DNA of 64,000 bases, from the NCBI RefSeq assembly GCF_019059575.1, contig NW_024881979.1, positions 62,001 to 126,000 of the forward strand, written 5' to 3'. This stretch comes from Amphibalanus amphitrite. Its lineage: Eukaryota; Arthropoda; Thecostraca; Balanomorpha; Balanidae. Below the pieces are notes generated by a model. It was given only the letters and a program-made list of their open reading frames with translations. It was not told the DNA's origin and ran no database searches. Below are positions 11,520 to 24,252 of the stretch, piece by piece. Made by a program: the position numbers and the translations under genes. The number at the start of each line of letters is the position of its first letter. Position 1 is the stretch's first letter.

Positions 11520-13186
11520 CGTCTATTGAAAAACAACCGGAGCGGTCGTTCTCCGGGGTATGTTTTGCAAGTCTGGCCGCGAATTGGGGCAACTTGAGCG
11601 GGGCCTAGACGAAATGTACAATCTTCGTAAAAAGTTCAGTGTATGGGCTCCCGGGGGCGATCTACCTGATGGCACCGGTCGCTACTCGCTAAAAAGTCTT
11701 TTGCGCGTGGCACGTGCGATTCCATTTTCCCCATGTTAAGTGAACGGGGTTTTGGACACTTTTTGCGCCATTGCCAATGGCGGAAAAGCGAGCCAAGAAA
11801 GGGGTGGTTTTCTTCCCAGCATTTTATGGCAAACACGTTTGGGTACACGCTCGTGTGCGCTGTATACCGCTCAGAATCTCGGAACGTGTCTTTGCACGAG
11901 GTCAAAGTTGGAATTTTGCTGTGTCCCATGTTAAGTCAATGGACGGCGATGTCGAGACTTTGCAGAGACATTTTCATTCGTTCATTGTACAAAATTTTAG
12001 AGATAGATTTCGCCCAAACGCTTATATCTTGTAAAGGAAAGAGCATAGTACATGCCGTTATGCTTCGTTAAGCTGGCATAAGTCATTTTTTCTTTTAAAG
12101 TTAATTTGAAATTTAAATTTTTTAACATGGAAAGTCAATGGGAGCGTCTTTATTCCTCTATAACTTTTAGCTTTAGTAAGATATATAGGTGAAAAGTTAA
12201 TATAATATACAACTTTTGATGCTCTTTCCACTGATGCATAGGACGTCACTGCACGATGTGCCGTTTTTAAGAAAAGCTGTAAAAAATCAGGGCTCGACTG
12301 TGACTTGAACCCAACCACATTAGAGTATACGAACAGGTGACGGCGATACCTCCCGTGTGCGGATGCGACACTGATTATTGCTAAATATTAGCAGTAGGCC
12401 GCCTGTGGGGTGCCTTTGCACACCTTATATCTCTGCAACCACTGGACCGATTCACTCGCGGTCTTTTGTGTGGGATAGCTTCTTCCTTTCTTACACGTAG
12501 TGTGCTGTTTTCGATGCGTATGGGTGACCCCTAATGCACGTGCCACGTGCAAAACGAAGAGGTGTCAGTTCGGTAACAAGTCTAATAACTCTGTAGTTAG
12601 TTTGCCGATTGCGCTGATACTTGGCATGGTTGTAGGCACCTGCCGCGCAATGCATTTCCATGTGTCACGGTTGGGGTGCCGCTGCACGTGCACACGGGCA
12701 GGGTGACGCTTCCAGATCTCGAGAACGGCTGGGCCGATTGTGATCAAAGTTGGCACACCGCTAGAGGCTGGTAAGTAGGGTGCCGTGCACAAGTCAGATG
12801 GGACCCGTTATGCACGTGCGCACGTGCAGGCTGACGCTTCCAGATCTCAAGAACGGCTGGGCCGACTGTGCTCAAATTTGGTATACCGCTAGAGACTGGT
12901 TAGTAGGGTGCCGTGCACAAGTCAGTTAGTATGTATTTTCATGTGCCACGGTTGGGGTGCAGCTCCACGAGCGCACGTGTAGGGGTCGCTTCCAGATCTT
13001 GAAATTGACGGGGCCGATTGAGCTCCAATTTGGTACACCGCTAGAAACCGGCGAATAGAGTGCCGCGCACAAGTCAATTGGGGCCTAGGCTGCACGTGCG
13101 CACGTGCAGGGTGTCGCTTCCAGATCTCGAAAACGGCCGGGTCGATTGCACTCAAATTTGGCACACCGCTATAGACCGACGAATAG
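11520..13186 (+). repeat. Array unit U6: truncated at both ends
   Basis: The first ~70 bp of the leader are missing: the sequence resumes at CTATTGAAAAACAACC. The 3' side stops at GACGAATAG, where U7 starts. It is almost identical to the corresponding part of R3 in the right array. Confidence 0.8.
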
Positions 13187-14796
13187 TAACCGCAGGTTGT
13201 TTGAAAAGACAAACACTATTCGTTAGAATTGTGTTTTTCTATTGAAAAACAACCGGAGCGGTCGTTCTCCGGGCTATGTTTTGCAAGTCTGGCCGCGAAT
13301 CGAGACATTTTGGGTGGGGCCTAAACGAATCGCTCAATCTTCGTAAAAAGTTCAGTGTATGGGCTCCCGGAGGCGATCTACCTGATGGCACCGGTCGCTA
13401 CTCGCTAAAAAGTCTTTTGCGCGTGGCACGTGCGATTCCATTTTCCCCATGTTAAGTCAACGGGGTTTTGGACACTTTTTGCGCGATCGCCAATAGCGGG
13501 AAAACGAGCCAAGAAGGAGGTGGTTTTCTTCCCAGCATTTTATGGCAAACACGTTCAGGTACACGCCAGTGTGCGCTGTATAACCCTCAGAATCTCGGAA
13601 CGTGTCTTTGCACGAGGTCAATGTTGGAATTTTGCTGTGTCCCATGTTAAGTCAATGGACGGCGATGTCGAGACTTTGCAGAGACATTTTCATTCGATCT
13701 TTGTACAAAATTTTAGAGATAGATTTCGCCCAAACTCTTATATCTTGTAGAGGAAAGAGCATAGTACTTGCTGGTATGCTTCGTTAAGCTGGCATAAATC
13801 GTTTTTTTCTAAAAAAGTTCGTTTGAAAATGAAAATCTTTAACATGGAAAGTCAATGGGTGCGTCTTTATTCTTCTATAACTTTTATCGTTAGCAATATA
13901 TATAGGTGAAAAGTTAATATAATATACAACTTTTGATGCTCTTTCCAACAATGTATAGAACGTCACTGCACGATGTGCCGTTTTCAAGAAAAGTTGTAAA
14001 AAAGCAGGGCTGGACTGTGACTTGAACCCAACCACAATGAGCATACGAACAGGTGACGGCGATACCTCCCGTGTGCGGATGCGACACTGATTATTGCTAA
14101 ATATTAGCAGTCGGCCGTTGTGGGAGCGCCTTTGCAAAGGTTATATCTCCACAACCGCTTGACCGCTTCACTCGCGGTCTTTTGAGTGAGATAGCTTCTT
14201 CCTTTGTTACACGTACTTTGCTATTCTCGATGCGTATGGGTGACCCCTAATGCACGTGCCACGTGCAAAACGAAGAGGTGTCAGATCGGTAGCAAGTGTA
14301 ATAACTCTGTAGTTAGTTTGCTGATTGCGCTGATCCTTGGCATGGATGTAGGCACCCGCCCCGCAATGCCTGTCCATGTGTCACGGTTGGGGTGCCGCTG
14401 CACGTGCGCACGGGCAGGGTGACGCTTCCAGATCTCGAGAACGGCTGGGCCGATTGTAATCAAAATTGGCACACCGTTAGGGCTCGGCGAGTAGGGTGCC
14501 GTGCACAAGTCAGATGGGACCCAGTTTGCACGTGCGCACGTGCAGGATGACGCTTCCATATCTCAAGAACGGCCGGGCCGATTGCACTCAAATTCGGTAC
14601 ACTTCTAGAGACCGATTAGAAGGTTGCCGTGCACAAGTCAGTGAGTATGTATTTGCATGTGTCACGGTTGGATTGCAACTGCACGTGCGCACGTGCAGGG
14701 GTCGCTCCCAGATCTTGAAATTGAATGGGCTGATTGAGTTCAAAGTTGGTACATCGCTAGAAACCGGCGAATAGAGTGCCGTGCAAAAGTCAATTG
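13187..14796 (+). repeat. Array unit U7: 3'-truncated
   Basis: Full 5' leader. It stops after GTCAATTG within the E-box repeat block, where U8 starts. Confidence 0.8.
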
Positions 14797-16670
14797 TAAC
14801 CGCAGGTTGTTTGAAAAGACAAACACTATTCGTTAGAATTGTGTTTTTCTATTGAAAAACAACCGGAGCGGTCGTTCTCCGGGCTATGTTTTGCAAGTCT
14901 GGCAGCGAATTGGGGCAACTTGATTGGGGCCTAGACGAAATGTACAATCTTCGTAAAAAGTTCAGTGTATGGGCTCCCGGAGGCGATCTACCTGATGGCA
15001 CCGGTCGCTACTCGCTAAGAATTCGTTTGCGCGTGGCACGTGCGATTCCATTCTCCCCATGTTAAGTGAACGGGGTTTTGGACACTTTTTGCGCCATCGC
15101 CAATGGCGGAAAAACGAGCCAAGAAAGGGGTGGTTTTCTTCCCAGCATTTTATAGCAAACACGTTTGGGTACACGTCAGTGTGCGCTGTATACCCCTCAG
15201 AATCTCGGAACGTGTCTTTGCACGAGGTCAAAGTTGGAATTTTGCTGTGTCCCATGTTAAGTCAATGGACGGCGATGTCGAGACTTTGCAGAGACATTTT
15301 CATTCGATCTTTGTACAAAATTTTAGAGATAGATTTCGCCCAAACTCTTATATCTTGTAGAGAAAAGAGCATAGTACATGCTGGTATGCTTCGTTAAGCT
15401 GGCAGAAATCGTTTTTTCTAATAAAGTTCGTTTGAAATTGAAAATTTCTTAACATGGAAAGTCAATGGGTGCGTCTTTATTCCTCTATAACTTTTATCGT
15501 TAGTAAGATATATAGGTGAAAAGTTAATATAATATACAACTTTTGATGCTCTTTCCACTGATGTATAGAACGTCACTGCACGGTGTGCCGTTTTCAAGAA
15601 AAGTTGTAAAAAAGCAGGACTCGACTGTGACTTGAACCCAACCACATTAGAGTATACGAACAGGTGACGGCGATACCTCCCGTGTGCGGATGCGACACTG
15701 ATTATTGCTAAATATTAGCAGTAGGCCGCCTGTGGGGCGCCTTTGCAAAGGTTATATCTCCACAACCGATTGACCGCTTCACTCGCGGTCTTTTGTGTGG
15801 GATAGCTTCTTCCTTTCTTACACGTAGTGTGCTGTTCTCGATGCGTATGGGTGACCCCTAATGCACGTGCCACGTGCAAAACGAAGAGGTCTCAGTTCGG
15901 TAACAAGTCTAATAACTCTGTAGTTAATTTGCCGATTGCGCTGATACTTGGCATGGTTGTAGGCACCTGCCGCGCAATGCATTTCCATGTGTCACGGTTG
16001 GGGTGCCGCTGCACGTGCACACGGGCAGGGTGACGCTTCCAGATCTCGAGAACGGCTGGGCCGATTGTGATCAAAGTTGGCACACCGCTAGAGGCTGGTA
16101 AGTAGGGTGCCGTGCACAAGTCAGATGGGACCCAGTTTGCACGTGCGCACGTGCAGGATGACGCTTCCATATCTCAAGAACGGCCGGGCCGATTGCACTC
16201 AAATTCGGTACACTTCTAGAGACCGATTAGAAGGTTGCCGTGCACAAGTCAGTGAGTATGTATTTGCATGTGTCACGGTTGGATTGCAACTGCACGTGCG
16301 CACGTGCAGGGGTCGCTCCCAGATCTTGAAATTGAATGGGCTGATTGAGTTCAAAGTTGGTACATCGCTAGAAACCGGCGAATAGAGTGCCGTGCAAAAG
16401 TCAATTGGGACCCAGTTTGCACGTGCGCACGTACAGGGTGCCGCTTCGAGATCTCGAAAACGGCCGGGCCGATTGCACTCAAATTTGGCACACCGCTATA
16501 GACCGGCGAATAGGGTGCCGTGCACGTCAGTCCGTAGCACACCGACTCCGGTCTGCACGTGCAAGGCTCATCCTCTCGTTTGGCGGCGGGCGTTTTTGCT
16601 GCGTTTACAAAGGTGCTTGCTCAAACAACCTGCGGTCCCGCGATGCGGAGCCCGGCATCGCAGATGCCGG
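14797..16670 (+). repeat. Array unit U8: complete 1,874-bp reference copy
   Basis: It has an intact 5' leader (14,797-14,880), CACGTG-rich repeats (about 15,860-16,560), the inverted motif TCAAACAACCTGCGGT (about 16,621-16,636) and the terminal hairpin CCGGCATC-GCA-GATGCCGG (16,652-16,670). I use it as the reference copy. Confidence 0.85.
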
Positions 16671-18128
16671 TAACCGCAGGTTGTTTGAAAAGACAAACAC
16701 TATTCGTTAGAATTGTGTTTTTCTATTGAAAAACAACCGGAGCGGTCGTTCTCCGGGGTATGTTTTGCAAGTCTGGCCGCGAATTGGGGCAACTTGAGCG
16801 GGGCCTAGACGAAATGTACAATCTTCGTAAAAAGTTCAGTGTATGGGCTCCCGGGGGCGATCTACCTGATGGCACCGGTCGCTACTCGCTTAAAACCTCG
16901 TGGCACGTGGCACGTGCGATTCCATTTTCCCCATGTTAAATGAACGGGGTTTTGGACACTTTTTGCGCCATCGCCAATGGCGGGAAAACGAGCCAAGGAA
17001 GGGGTGGTTTTCTTCCCAGCATTTTATGGCAAACACGTTCCGGTACACGCCAGTGTGCGCTGTATACCCCTCAGAATCTCGGAACGTGTCTTTGCACGAG
17101 GTCAAAGTTGGAATTTTGCTGTGTCCCATGTTAAGTCAATGGACGGCGATGTCGAGACTTTGCAGAGACATTTTCATTCGATCTTTGTACAAAATTTTAG
17201 AGATAGATTTCGCCCAAACTCTTATATCTTGTAGAGGAAAGAGCATAGTACATGCCGTTATGCTTCGTTAAGCTGGCAAAACTCATTTTTTCTTATAAAG
17301 TTCATTTGAAAATTAGAATTTTTAACATGGAAAGTCAATGGGAGCGTCTTTGTTGCGTAATAACTTTTTACGTTGCAGATGTATGAAAGTGAAAAGTTAA
17401 TAAAATATACAACTTTCGATGCTCTTTCCAACAATGTATAGAACGTCACTGCACGATGTGCCGTTTTTAAGAAAAACTGTAAAAAATCAGGGCTCGACTG
17501 TGACGTGAACCCAACCACATTAGAGGATACGAACAGGTGACGGAGATACCTCCCGTGTGCGGATGTGACACTGATAATTATTGCTAAATATTAGCAGTCG
17601 GCCGTTGCGGGGGCGCCTTTGCAATGCTTATATCTCCGCGACCACTGGACTGATTCACTAGCGGTCTTTTGTGTGGGATAGCCTCTTCCCTTCTTACACG
17701 TAGTGTGCTGTTCTCGATGCGTATGGGTGACCCCTAATGCACGTGCCACGTGCAAAACGAAGAGAAGTCAGTTCGATAACAAGTCTAATAACTCTGTAGT
17801 TAGTTTGCCGATTGCACTGATACTTGGCATGGTTGTAGGCACCTGCCGCGCAATGCATTTCCATGTGTCACGGTTGGGGCGCTATTGCACGTGCACACGT
17901 GCAGGGTGACGCTTCCAGATCTCGAGAACGGCTGGGCCGATTGTGATCAAACTTGGCACACCGTTAGGGATCGGCGAGTAAGGTGCCGTGCACAAGTCAG
18001 ATGGGACTCATTTTGCACGTGCGCACGTGCAGGCTGACGCTTCCAGATCTCGAGAACGGCCGGGCCGATTGTGCTTAGATTTGGCACACCACTAGAGACT
18101 GGTTAATAGGGTGCCGTGCACAAGTCAG
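16671..18128 (+). repeat. Array unit U9: 3'-truncated
   Basis: It starts at TAACCGCAGG and ends at AAGTCAG within the E-box repeats, at the start of U10. Confidence 0.8.
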
Positions 18129-19735
18129 TAACCGCAGGTTGTTTGAAAAGACAAACACTATTCGTTAGAATTGTGTTTTTCTATTGAAAAACAACCGGAG
18201 CGGTCGTTCTCCGGGCTATGTTTTGCAAGTCTGGCAGCGAATCAGTACAAGTTGAGCCTCTCCTAAACGTGCATTGCGATTTTCGTAAAAAGTTCAGTGT
18301 ATGGGCTCCCGGAGGCGATCTATCTGATGGCATCGGTCGCAACTCTCTTAAAATCTCGTGGCACGAGGCACGTGCGATTCTATTTTTCCCATAGTAAGTC
18401 AATGGGGGTTTGGGACACTTTTTGCGCAATCGCCAATAGCGGGAAAACGAGCCAAGGAAGAGGTGATTTTCTTCCAAGCATTTTATGGCAAACACGTTCT
18501 GGTACACGTCAGTGTGCGCCTTATACCCGTCAGAACTCGTTACCCTGAGTTGCACGAGTTTGAAGTTAAACTTTTTTCGCTCCCCATGTTAAGTCAATGG
18601 ACGTTTTTGCAGAGACATTTTCATTCGTTCATTGCAAAAAATTATATGATACGATTTTGTTTAAACTGTCAGGACCTGTTGAGAAACTACCATAGAACAT
18701 GTTGTTATGCTTCGTTAAGCTCTCAGAATTCGTTTGGTCTTTTTAAGCTCGTTTAAGATTGAAAATTTTTAACATTGAAAGTCAATGGGAGCGTCTTTGT
18801 CGTTTAATAACTTTTTATGTTAAAGATATATTTAAGTGAAAAGTTAATAGGTTATACAACTTGTTATGCACTTTCCAATGATATATAGAACGTTATTGCA
18901 CGTTGCGCCGTTTTTGAAAAATTTAGTAAAAAAGCACGACACTACCGAGATTTGAGCTCAGACCTATATATGGTCTTGGCTCAGACAATATACGAACAGG
19001 TGACGGGGATACCTCCCATTGAAGGATGCGATTTAATGCTAAATATTAGCGGCCGGCCGCCGTGGGGACGATTTTGTACGACTTATATCTCCGCAGCCAC
19101 TGGACCGATACACTTGCGTTTTTTTGTGTTCGGTAGAGTATACCCTTCTTACAAGTATTTTACTATGCACGATACATGCGGGTGACCCCTACTGCACGTG
19201 ACACGTGTAAAACGGAGAGGTGTCACTTTTGTTGTAATGACAATAACACGGCAATGGCAGGGCTCGTGGCGCTGAAACTTAACAAGGATGTAGGCACACA
19301 CCGAACCATGCGTTTCCATGTGCTACGGTTGGGGTGCAACTGCACGTGCGCACGTGCAGGGTGACGCTTCCAGATCTTCAGAACGGCCGGACCGATTAAG
19401 CTCAAATTTGATACACCGCTAGAGACCGCTTAGTAGGGTGCCGTGCACAAGTCAGTTCGTATGTATTTCCATGTGTCACAGTTGAGATGCAACTGCACGT
19501 GCGCACGTGCAGGAGTCGTTTCCAGATCTTGAAAACGGCTGGGCCGATTGAGCTCAAATTTGGTACACCGCTAGAGACCGGCGAATAGGGTGCCGTGCAC
19601 AAGTCAATTGGGACCCAGGTTGCACGTGCGCACGTGTAGGGTGCCGGTTCCAGATCTCGAGAACGACCGGGCCGTTTGCACTCAAATTTGGCACACCACT
19701 TGAGAGAGGTTAGTGGGGCGCCGTGCACAACTCAA
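18129..19735 (+). repeat. Array unit U10: last unit of the left array
   Basis: Clear similarity to other units ends near GCCGTGCACAACTCA (about 19,733). Weak resemblance to the unit's 3' part may continue to about 19,817. No hairpin end is present. Confidence 0.7.
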
Positions 19736-19820
19736 ATCGAAGTATCCTATCCCAAAGGTCATGCGCATGGCTCACTCTCCCGCTCCTTCCTTTGTCGCCC
19801 TAAAAGGCGCGTTGCTGGTA

Positions 19821-20192
19821 TCAACCCTCACCGGCCGAGAGGGGGCAGATGCCGCTCGCCCCCTAGGTTTTTTTCACGATAGCTCGGGACACTCCGGAGA
19901 TAGACAGCTGAAACTTTGCATACCTGAACTTTGATTTAAGCTGGATCTTTTGACACCAATTGAATTTCCAGGTCAGGTCAGGTCATTGACCTATGACGTC
20001 ATAAGTGAACCTTTGCACGGTCCTCAGACATCGCAAATTTTTCGACCGATTTTTTAAAACTTTGTCAGAATAAACTTCAATCAATTCCCTACAGGTACCC
20101 AAAATTTGGCGCGCCTGCGGCGCGCCATTTTTATGGCCCGGCGAAAAAAGTGGGGGCGTTTAACGCCCCCTCCCCAGCAACTCGCGGGTTAA
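19821..20192 (+). mobile_element. Truncated relative of element B
   Basis: The left end reads TCAACCCTCACCGGCCGAG (a decayed TTAACCCTC...). The right end, CCAGCAACTCGCGGGTTAA, matches the right end of element B, as do the 150 bp before it. An AGGTCAGGTCAGGTCA run lies at about 19,971-19,986. Confidence 0.55.
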
Positions 20193-22640
20193 TAGGGCTA
20201 TCAAATGCGCTTTTCCGCGGCGTTGTAGCTCTATTGGTTCCCGAGTTATGCCTCGGCTTCTTGAACATTGTCGATATTCGACCTCAAAATCGGCGTAATT
20301 TTGCCTTCAATGACCTCTGGTGACATGACCTTTTACCTGAGGAAAAAAGACTGAAATGATTTCGTCATTATTTTTGACGCTCTTTCGAACACCGGTTTCC
20401 CCGTATCGCTACGTAGCCCAGGAGCCGAGTTAGAAGAGGGTGTTCAACCCCCCCCCGCCCCCCAGCAGGGCGTGAAATTCCAGGACCCCCCGCGGGGCGC
20501 GGTTTAGCTTATAAATACGCGGTGAAGTAAAAACATCCATTGATAATCAAATTCTTAAGTCAATTTTTTAAAACGCGACCCAGTGGCGGTCTCAACCAAC
20601 TTTGCCTTATTGGTGGGAGGGGGGCATATGTTACCACCCACCTCTAACTCAAAAACTAAGAGGGATAGAAAGACGCAGTAAAAGCAGTCGATAGCTCCCA
20701 TTGCATACGTTTGAAAGTATTTCAGTCATTTTTCATCTTAGAGCAATATTGGGGTCACTGGAGGTCATCAAAGGTCAAAATTTGCCAAATGTCATTAAAA
20801 AAAAAAATCCTGATAAAAGTGTTATCATTAGGAAACATAAGGTACGTTTTGTCTCTTTCAGGCGATGCAGGGGCCAGGGGAGGGAGAGTAAATATTTGCT
20901 TTAAACGCCCGCTCCCTGGATCCGCCAGTGGACGATGTAACGCTTTTCGTATTGCTGTATTAGAAAAAAGCTCCAATAGAAAAAGTTGTGCCATAACCCG
21001 ATCGCATATCAGATTTTGAAGAACGGTTCCAAACCTTTTGAAGTAGGCGAGCGCTATTCTTCAATGAGGTAACTCGTTACCATTTCCTCTGTTCATTTTA
21101 CGTTCGATTTCCGTTTAACCTTCCTTTAAAAGTATTTCTGAGACAGATATCAACTGAACCTAGCTCACAGCGGGAAGAGACCGCTCAAACATTCAGAGAC
21201 AGTCGGTCGCACTCGCATCTACTATACTATTTGAAGTCTAAACCTATTGGCACAGCGATCCGCCAGAAACCCTCCCCAAGGCAGTAGTTCGCCAACTAAG
21301 CTCACCGAGACGGGCTGTCTCGATGGGTTTATACAGTAAGCCTACAGCAAGGCTTAACTAAGGCCCAAACGCTCGTCAATGAGCTGGGAACAGAGGGCTG
21401 AGGTGAGGGAGCGTGGCGGTGAGCTGGGGTGAAGGAACGGTGGACTGGAACGAGAATCCAGAAGTTCTGGGTGGGGCGTTTCTTTATTAGGGCTTTAGGG
21501 TGCGCTGACTGCGGTAAGGTCCAAATTATCACACCAAATTTTGCCACGACATCTACCGGTTCAGGCACTCGAGAATCAGCCGCCAGTGATATCTGCAAAG
21601 ACGAAGCATTTCCAACCCAGCTTCAGCCTGGTGTCAGGGCGCCTCAGGTGGCTTTAATTACAGTTGCACATACCAAACGACCTCGGTGCAGCCAGTCTGT
21701 GGCCGAAACCATTCGGAACAGACTTCAACAAAAAGTGAGACAAGGTTAGTGCTATCGTTAAGTGCCATTATAGACTTGGGTCCCGTTGGCTTGACCCACT
21801 GGAAGGTGGTAGTTATCGGACGCTGCGGGGCATACTCATTTTTCCAAAATGCCTCAGATTTTGCTTTCGTGTTCATAGGCGGCGGAACGAGGAGGGCACC
21901 GGGGCACCGTGCCCCCTTTGATTTTGGCATTTTAACGTTAGCCCTGTGAGCGTTGCATGGAAAGAATGGGACCAAAAGTCGGCAGTGCCCCCATCCCCCC
22001 TTAATTGAAGGTGTTCCGCTGCTACTGTTCGTGTTTGATGCTCTTAATTATATAGTCAGCCTTTAGACAGAGGGGGGCCACTAATGATCAGTGCCCTAAC
22101 CCTCAAAAGTTTCCAACATTAATTTTTACTTTTTTATAGTGAAAACTGAAATAAAGCGGATACTGAACTGTGAACATCCAGTTTTCACACTGGCCCCACA
22201 CAAGCCTCCGAATGCCCAAAGCAGATCTCTGATGACTGGCCTTTGGGTTTCATACCATACCGTACATTGGTCAATGTCGTCAATGTGTACTACCTCGCCG
22301 TTTACCATTTTATGCGCTGGAAACTGTTGCGCTCGAAAAAAATCAGGGGAGTGGCTTATTATGAGCGCTCATCAGCCCTAACTACCCGCAAGCGAATGGC
22401 TAGCCCTTCCGTCTCTGCCCGCTTGCGATTTGGCACTTATGTAGGAACAAAATAGAGGCAAACGACCACTGAAGGTATGAGTTGCGTCTCTTGCACACAT
22501 CTATAAATCGAATCTGAAAAGACAAAAAAAATATATAAAGCGGAAATGGTTAGCATTTACACATATTCAAAAGGCACCGTTGGACAAACTGTAGGAGCAC
22601 ATAGCTGCAATATCAGGTTATATAAATTTCCTCATGTTTA
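20193..22640. other. Mixed repeat relics, no gene
   Basis: 20,193-20,500 is similar, in opposite orientation, to about 30,150-30,460, and 20,640-20,800 is similar in opposite orientation to about 35,260-35,420. Hence this is repeat debris with AGGTCA motifs. A start-like motif, CATAGGCGGCGGAACGAGG, lies at about 21,875, beside a GGGGCACCGTGCCCC palindrome. The remainder of 20.9-22.6 kb shows no supported gene. Confidence 0.45.
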
Positions 22641-22645
22641 GGGCA

Positions 22646-22739
22646 CAAATTATGGAGGGGCAAGAATATGCGTTTGCCCCTCCTCCAAAAGTTTCTTAGG
22701 GAACGATGCCTCCTCTGCCACCCGTATCCGTCGCCCCTG
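22646..22739 (+). mobile_element. hAT-like terminus, copy 1
   Basis: A hairpin-forming GGAGGGGCAA...TTTGCCCCTCC segment precedes an end reading CCGTATCCGTCGCCCCTG. Ends of the form CAGGGGCG..., read inward on the other strand, occur in hAT elements. The opposite end was not identified. Confidence 0.4.
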
Positions 22740-22954
22740 TAAGCGGTCAGAAGGCCTGGGTTGCACTTGCCGCTGCGTCACGTTGACGCTTATAATGCCT
22801 CCAAAACTAGGTTGAAGAGAGGAAAACTTCAATTGAACGTGAACGCTTGCCATTTAAGAAAGGCAACGTATGATAAAGTATATGGGCATCTGGTTACATC
22901 TTCAGATGATCGAACAGAATAATCAGATATATGGTTTCTTGTCTAAGCTTTGTC

Positions 22955-23051
22955 ACAAATTATGGGGGGGCAAAAAGATACTTTTGCCCCCCCACGAGTT
23001 TACCAGGGGGGGGCAGCTGCCCCCCCTGCCCCCCCGAATCCGCCGCCCCTG
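22955..23051 (+). mobile_element. hAT-like terminus, copy 2
   Basis: It has the same organisation as copy 1: a GGGGGGGCAA...TTTGCCCCCCC hairpin, then CCGAATCCGCCGCCCCTG. It also carries GGGGGCAGCTGCCCCC, a perfect palindrome. Confidence 0.4.
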
Positions 23052-23063
23052 ATTAGGTTCAAC

Positions 23064-24252
23064 TTAACCCTCGCCCCGTTGGGGGGGGCCATTTTGGCCC
23101 CCCCCCCCTGTGGTTTTTCCTGAATAGCAAGAAAACGGCGGCGCGCAGCGCCGCCAAATTTTCAGTACCTTCCCGGGCATCAATTTGACACCTTCACACC
23201 AAATTTCAAGTCTTAGGTCACCTTAGGTCAGGAGTTATTGAGGTCAAACTGAGGTCATGTTCGAGCAAAAATGAGCAAAAAACATGCAATCTTGAAACGC
23301 TCACCAAATCTACAGTTATCAAGCAATTTCAAAGTTCTTTATATGGTCTAGTAGACAAAAAGCGGCGCTACAAAACTGCTATCTCGGATTTTCAAAATTT
23401 TTGGTTTTTGACCAAAAAAAAATCAAAAAATTGATTTTTTTTAGAAAAACTTTGAAAAAATCCAAAAATTTTCCGAATTTCGAAAAAACCGGAATATATG
23501 TGATAGTCCCAGCGCTCTTCTATATACATACCAAATTTCAGATCGATATCTCGTATTTTGGCCAAGTTATAGCGAAAAAACTGTTCAAAAATGATGACGT
23601 CAAATTTTTGAACTCAATTTTTAGCGATTCTAGACCACGTACGGCAAAACAAAGACCACCATTGAACTCCCCGTGACGAGCTGCATCGATTCGATACCCA
23701 TTTTATGCAAAAATACTGACTTTGAAATATGACCTAATTTGACCTGACCTTGACCTGACCTTGACCTGACCTTGACCAAAACGTGATCTAAGCTGGCCCC
23801 AAAGGCTGCCTGACCCATATAATCGCATTTGTCATGTAAAATGGACCATAAAACATGTATCACACGACACTTTCATATTGTGACCCCCCCGTGACCTGAC
23901 CTCTGTGACCTGACCTGGTATCAGTGACCTCAAATAGCAAAATATGTGTTTGAAGAACATTTCCCCATCGATGATTTTCAATGAAATGCATTTTACTCGA
24001 TTTTACAACGCATTTCTTGAAGTGCCTGTAAACGGTGAAAATTGGACCTTTGACCTGACCTGTGACGTCATCGGTTTGACCTAGGTCAATAAAATTGGGT
24101 CACAAGGTAGTTCCCCGTTGGGGCTATCCAACGCCGTTTACCGCTTGTCGCTATGTTGCGTGGTTCTCGAGATCTTAGGGGGGGGGGCCAAAATGGCCCC
24201 CCCCCCCCAACCGGGCGCGTTGCTCGGCAGAGCCCAACGGGGCGCGGGTTAA
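23064..24252 (+). mobile_element. TTAA-flanked TIR element D
   Basis: TTAA lies at 23,064-23,067 and 24,249-24,252. The inverted ends are CCCTCGCCCCGTTGGG at the left and the complement of CCCGCGCCCCGTTGGG at the right. A GGGGGCCATTTTGGCCCCC-type palindrome sits inside both ends. The interior contains an 11-bp-period GACCTGACCTT tandem (23,741-23,777) and further TGACCT clusters at about 23,890-23,920 and 24,050-24,090. No transposase. Confidence 0.75.

Larger units (their letters stand above)
5100..19735 (+). repeat. Left head-to-tail array of a structured ~1.87-kb Helentron/HINE-like repeat
   Basis: About ten units lie in the same orientation; most start at the same base, TAACCGCAGG. A complete unit contains, in order: an ~85-bp foldable 5' leader; three ~190-bp segments each carrying a (G)TTAAGTCAA(T/C)GG or GGAAAGTCAATGG motif; a variable middle; four to five ~130-bp repeats each beginning with the palindrome TGCACGTGCGCACGTGCA or a variant; the inverted motif TCAAACAACCTGCGGT, complementary to the 5' end; and two terminal hairpins. 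No conserved reading frame is kept between copies, so the units look non-coding. Subterminal inverted match, terminal 3' hairpin and internal tandem repeats are the known architecture of Helentron-associated (DINE/HINE-type) elements; that classification is inferred. Confidence 0.7.

Noticed and set aside
5405..19728. Numerous recurrent 60-130-codon frames in the arrays
   Set aside because: Frames change with unit variants and overlap on both strands; no shared start, stop or domain persists, so the repeat is treated as non-coding.
5100..19735. CRISPR-like periodicity
   Set aside because: Repeats are long and contiguous, without short unique spacers, in a eukaryotic transposon context.
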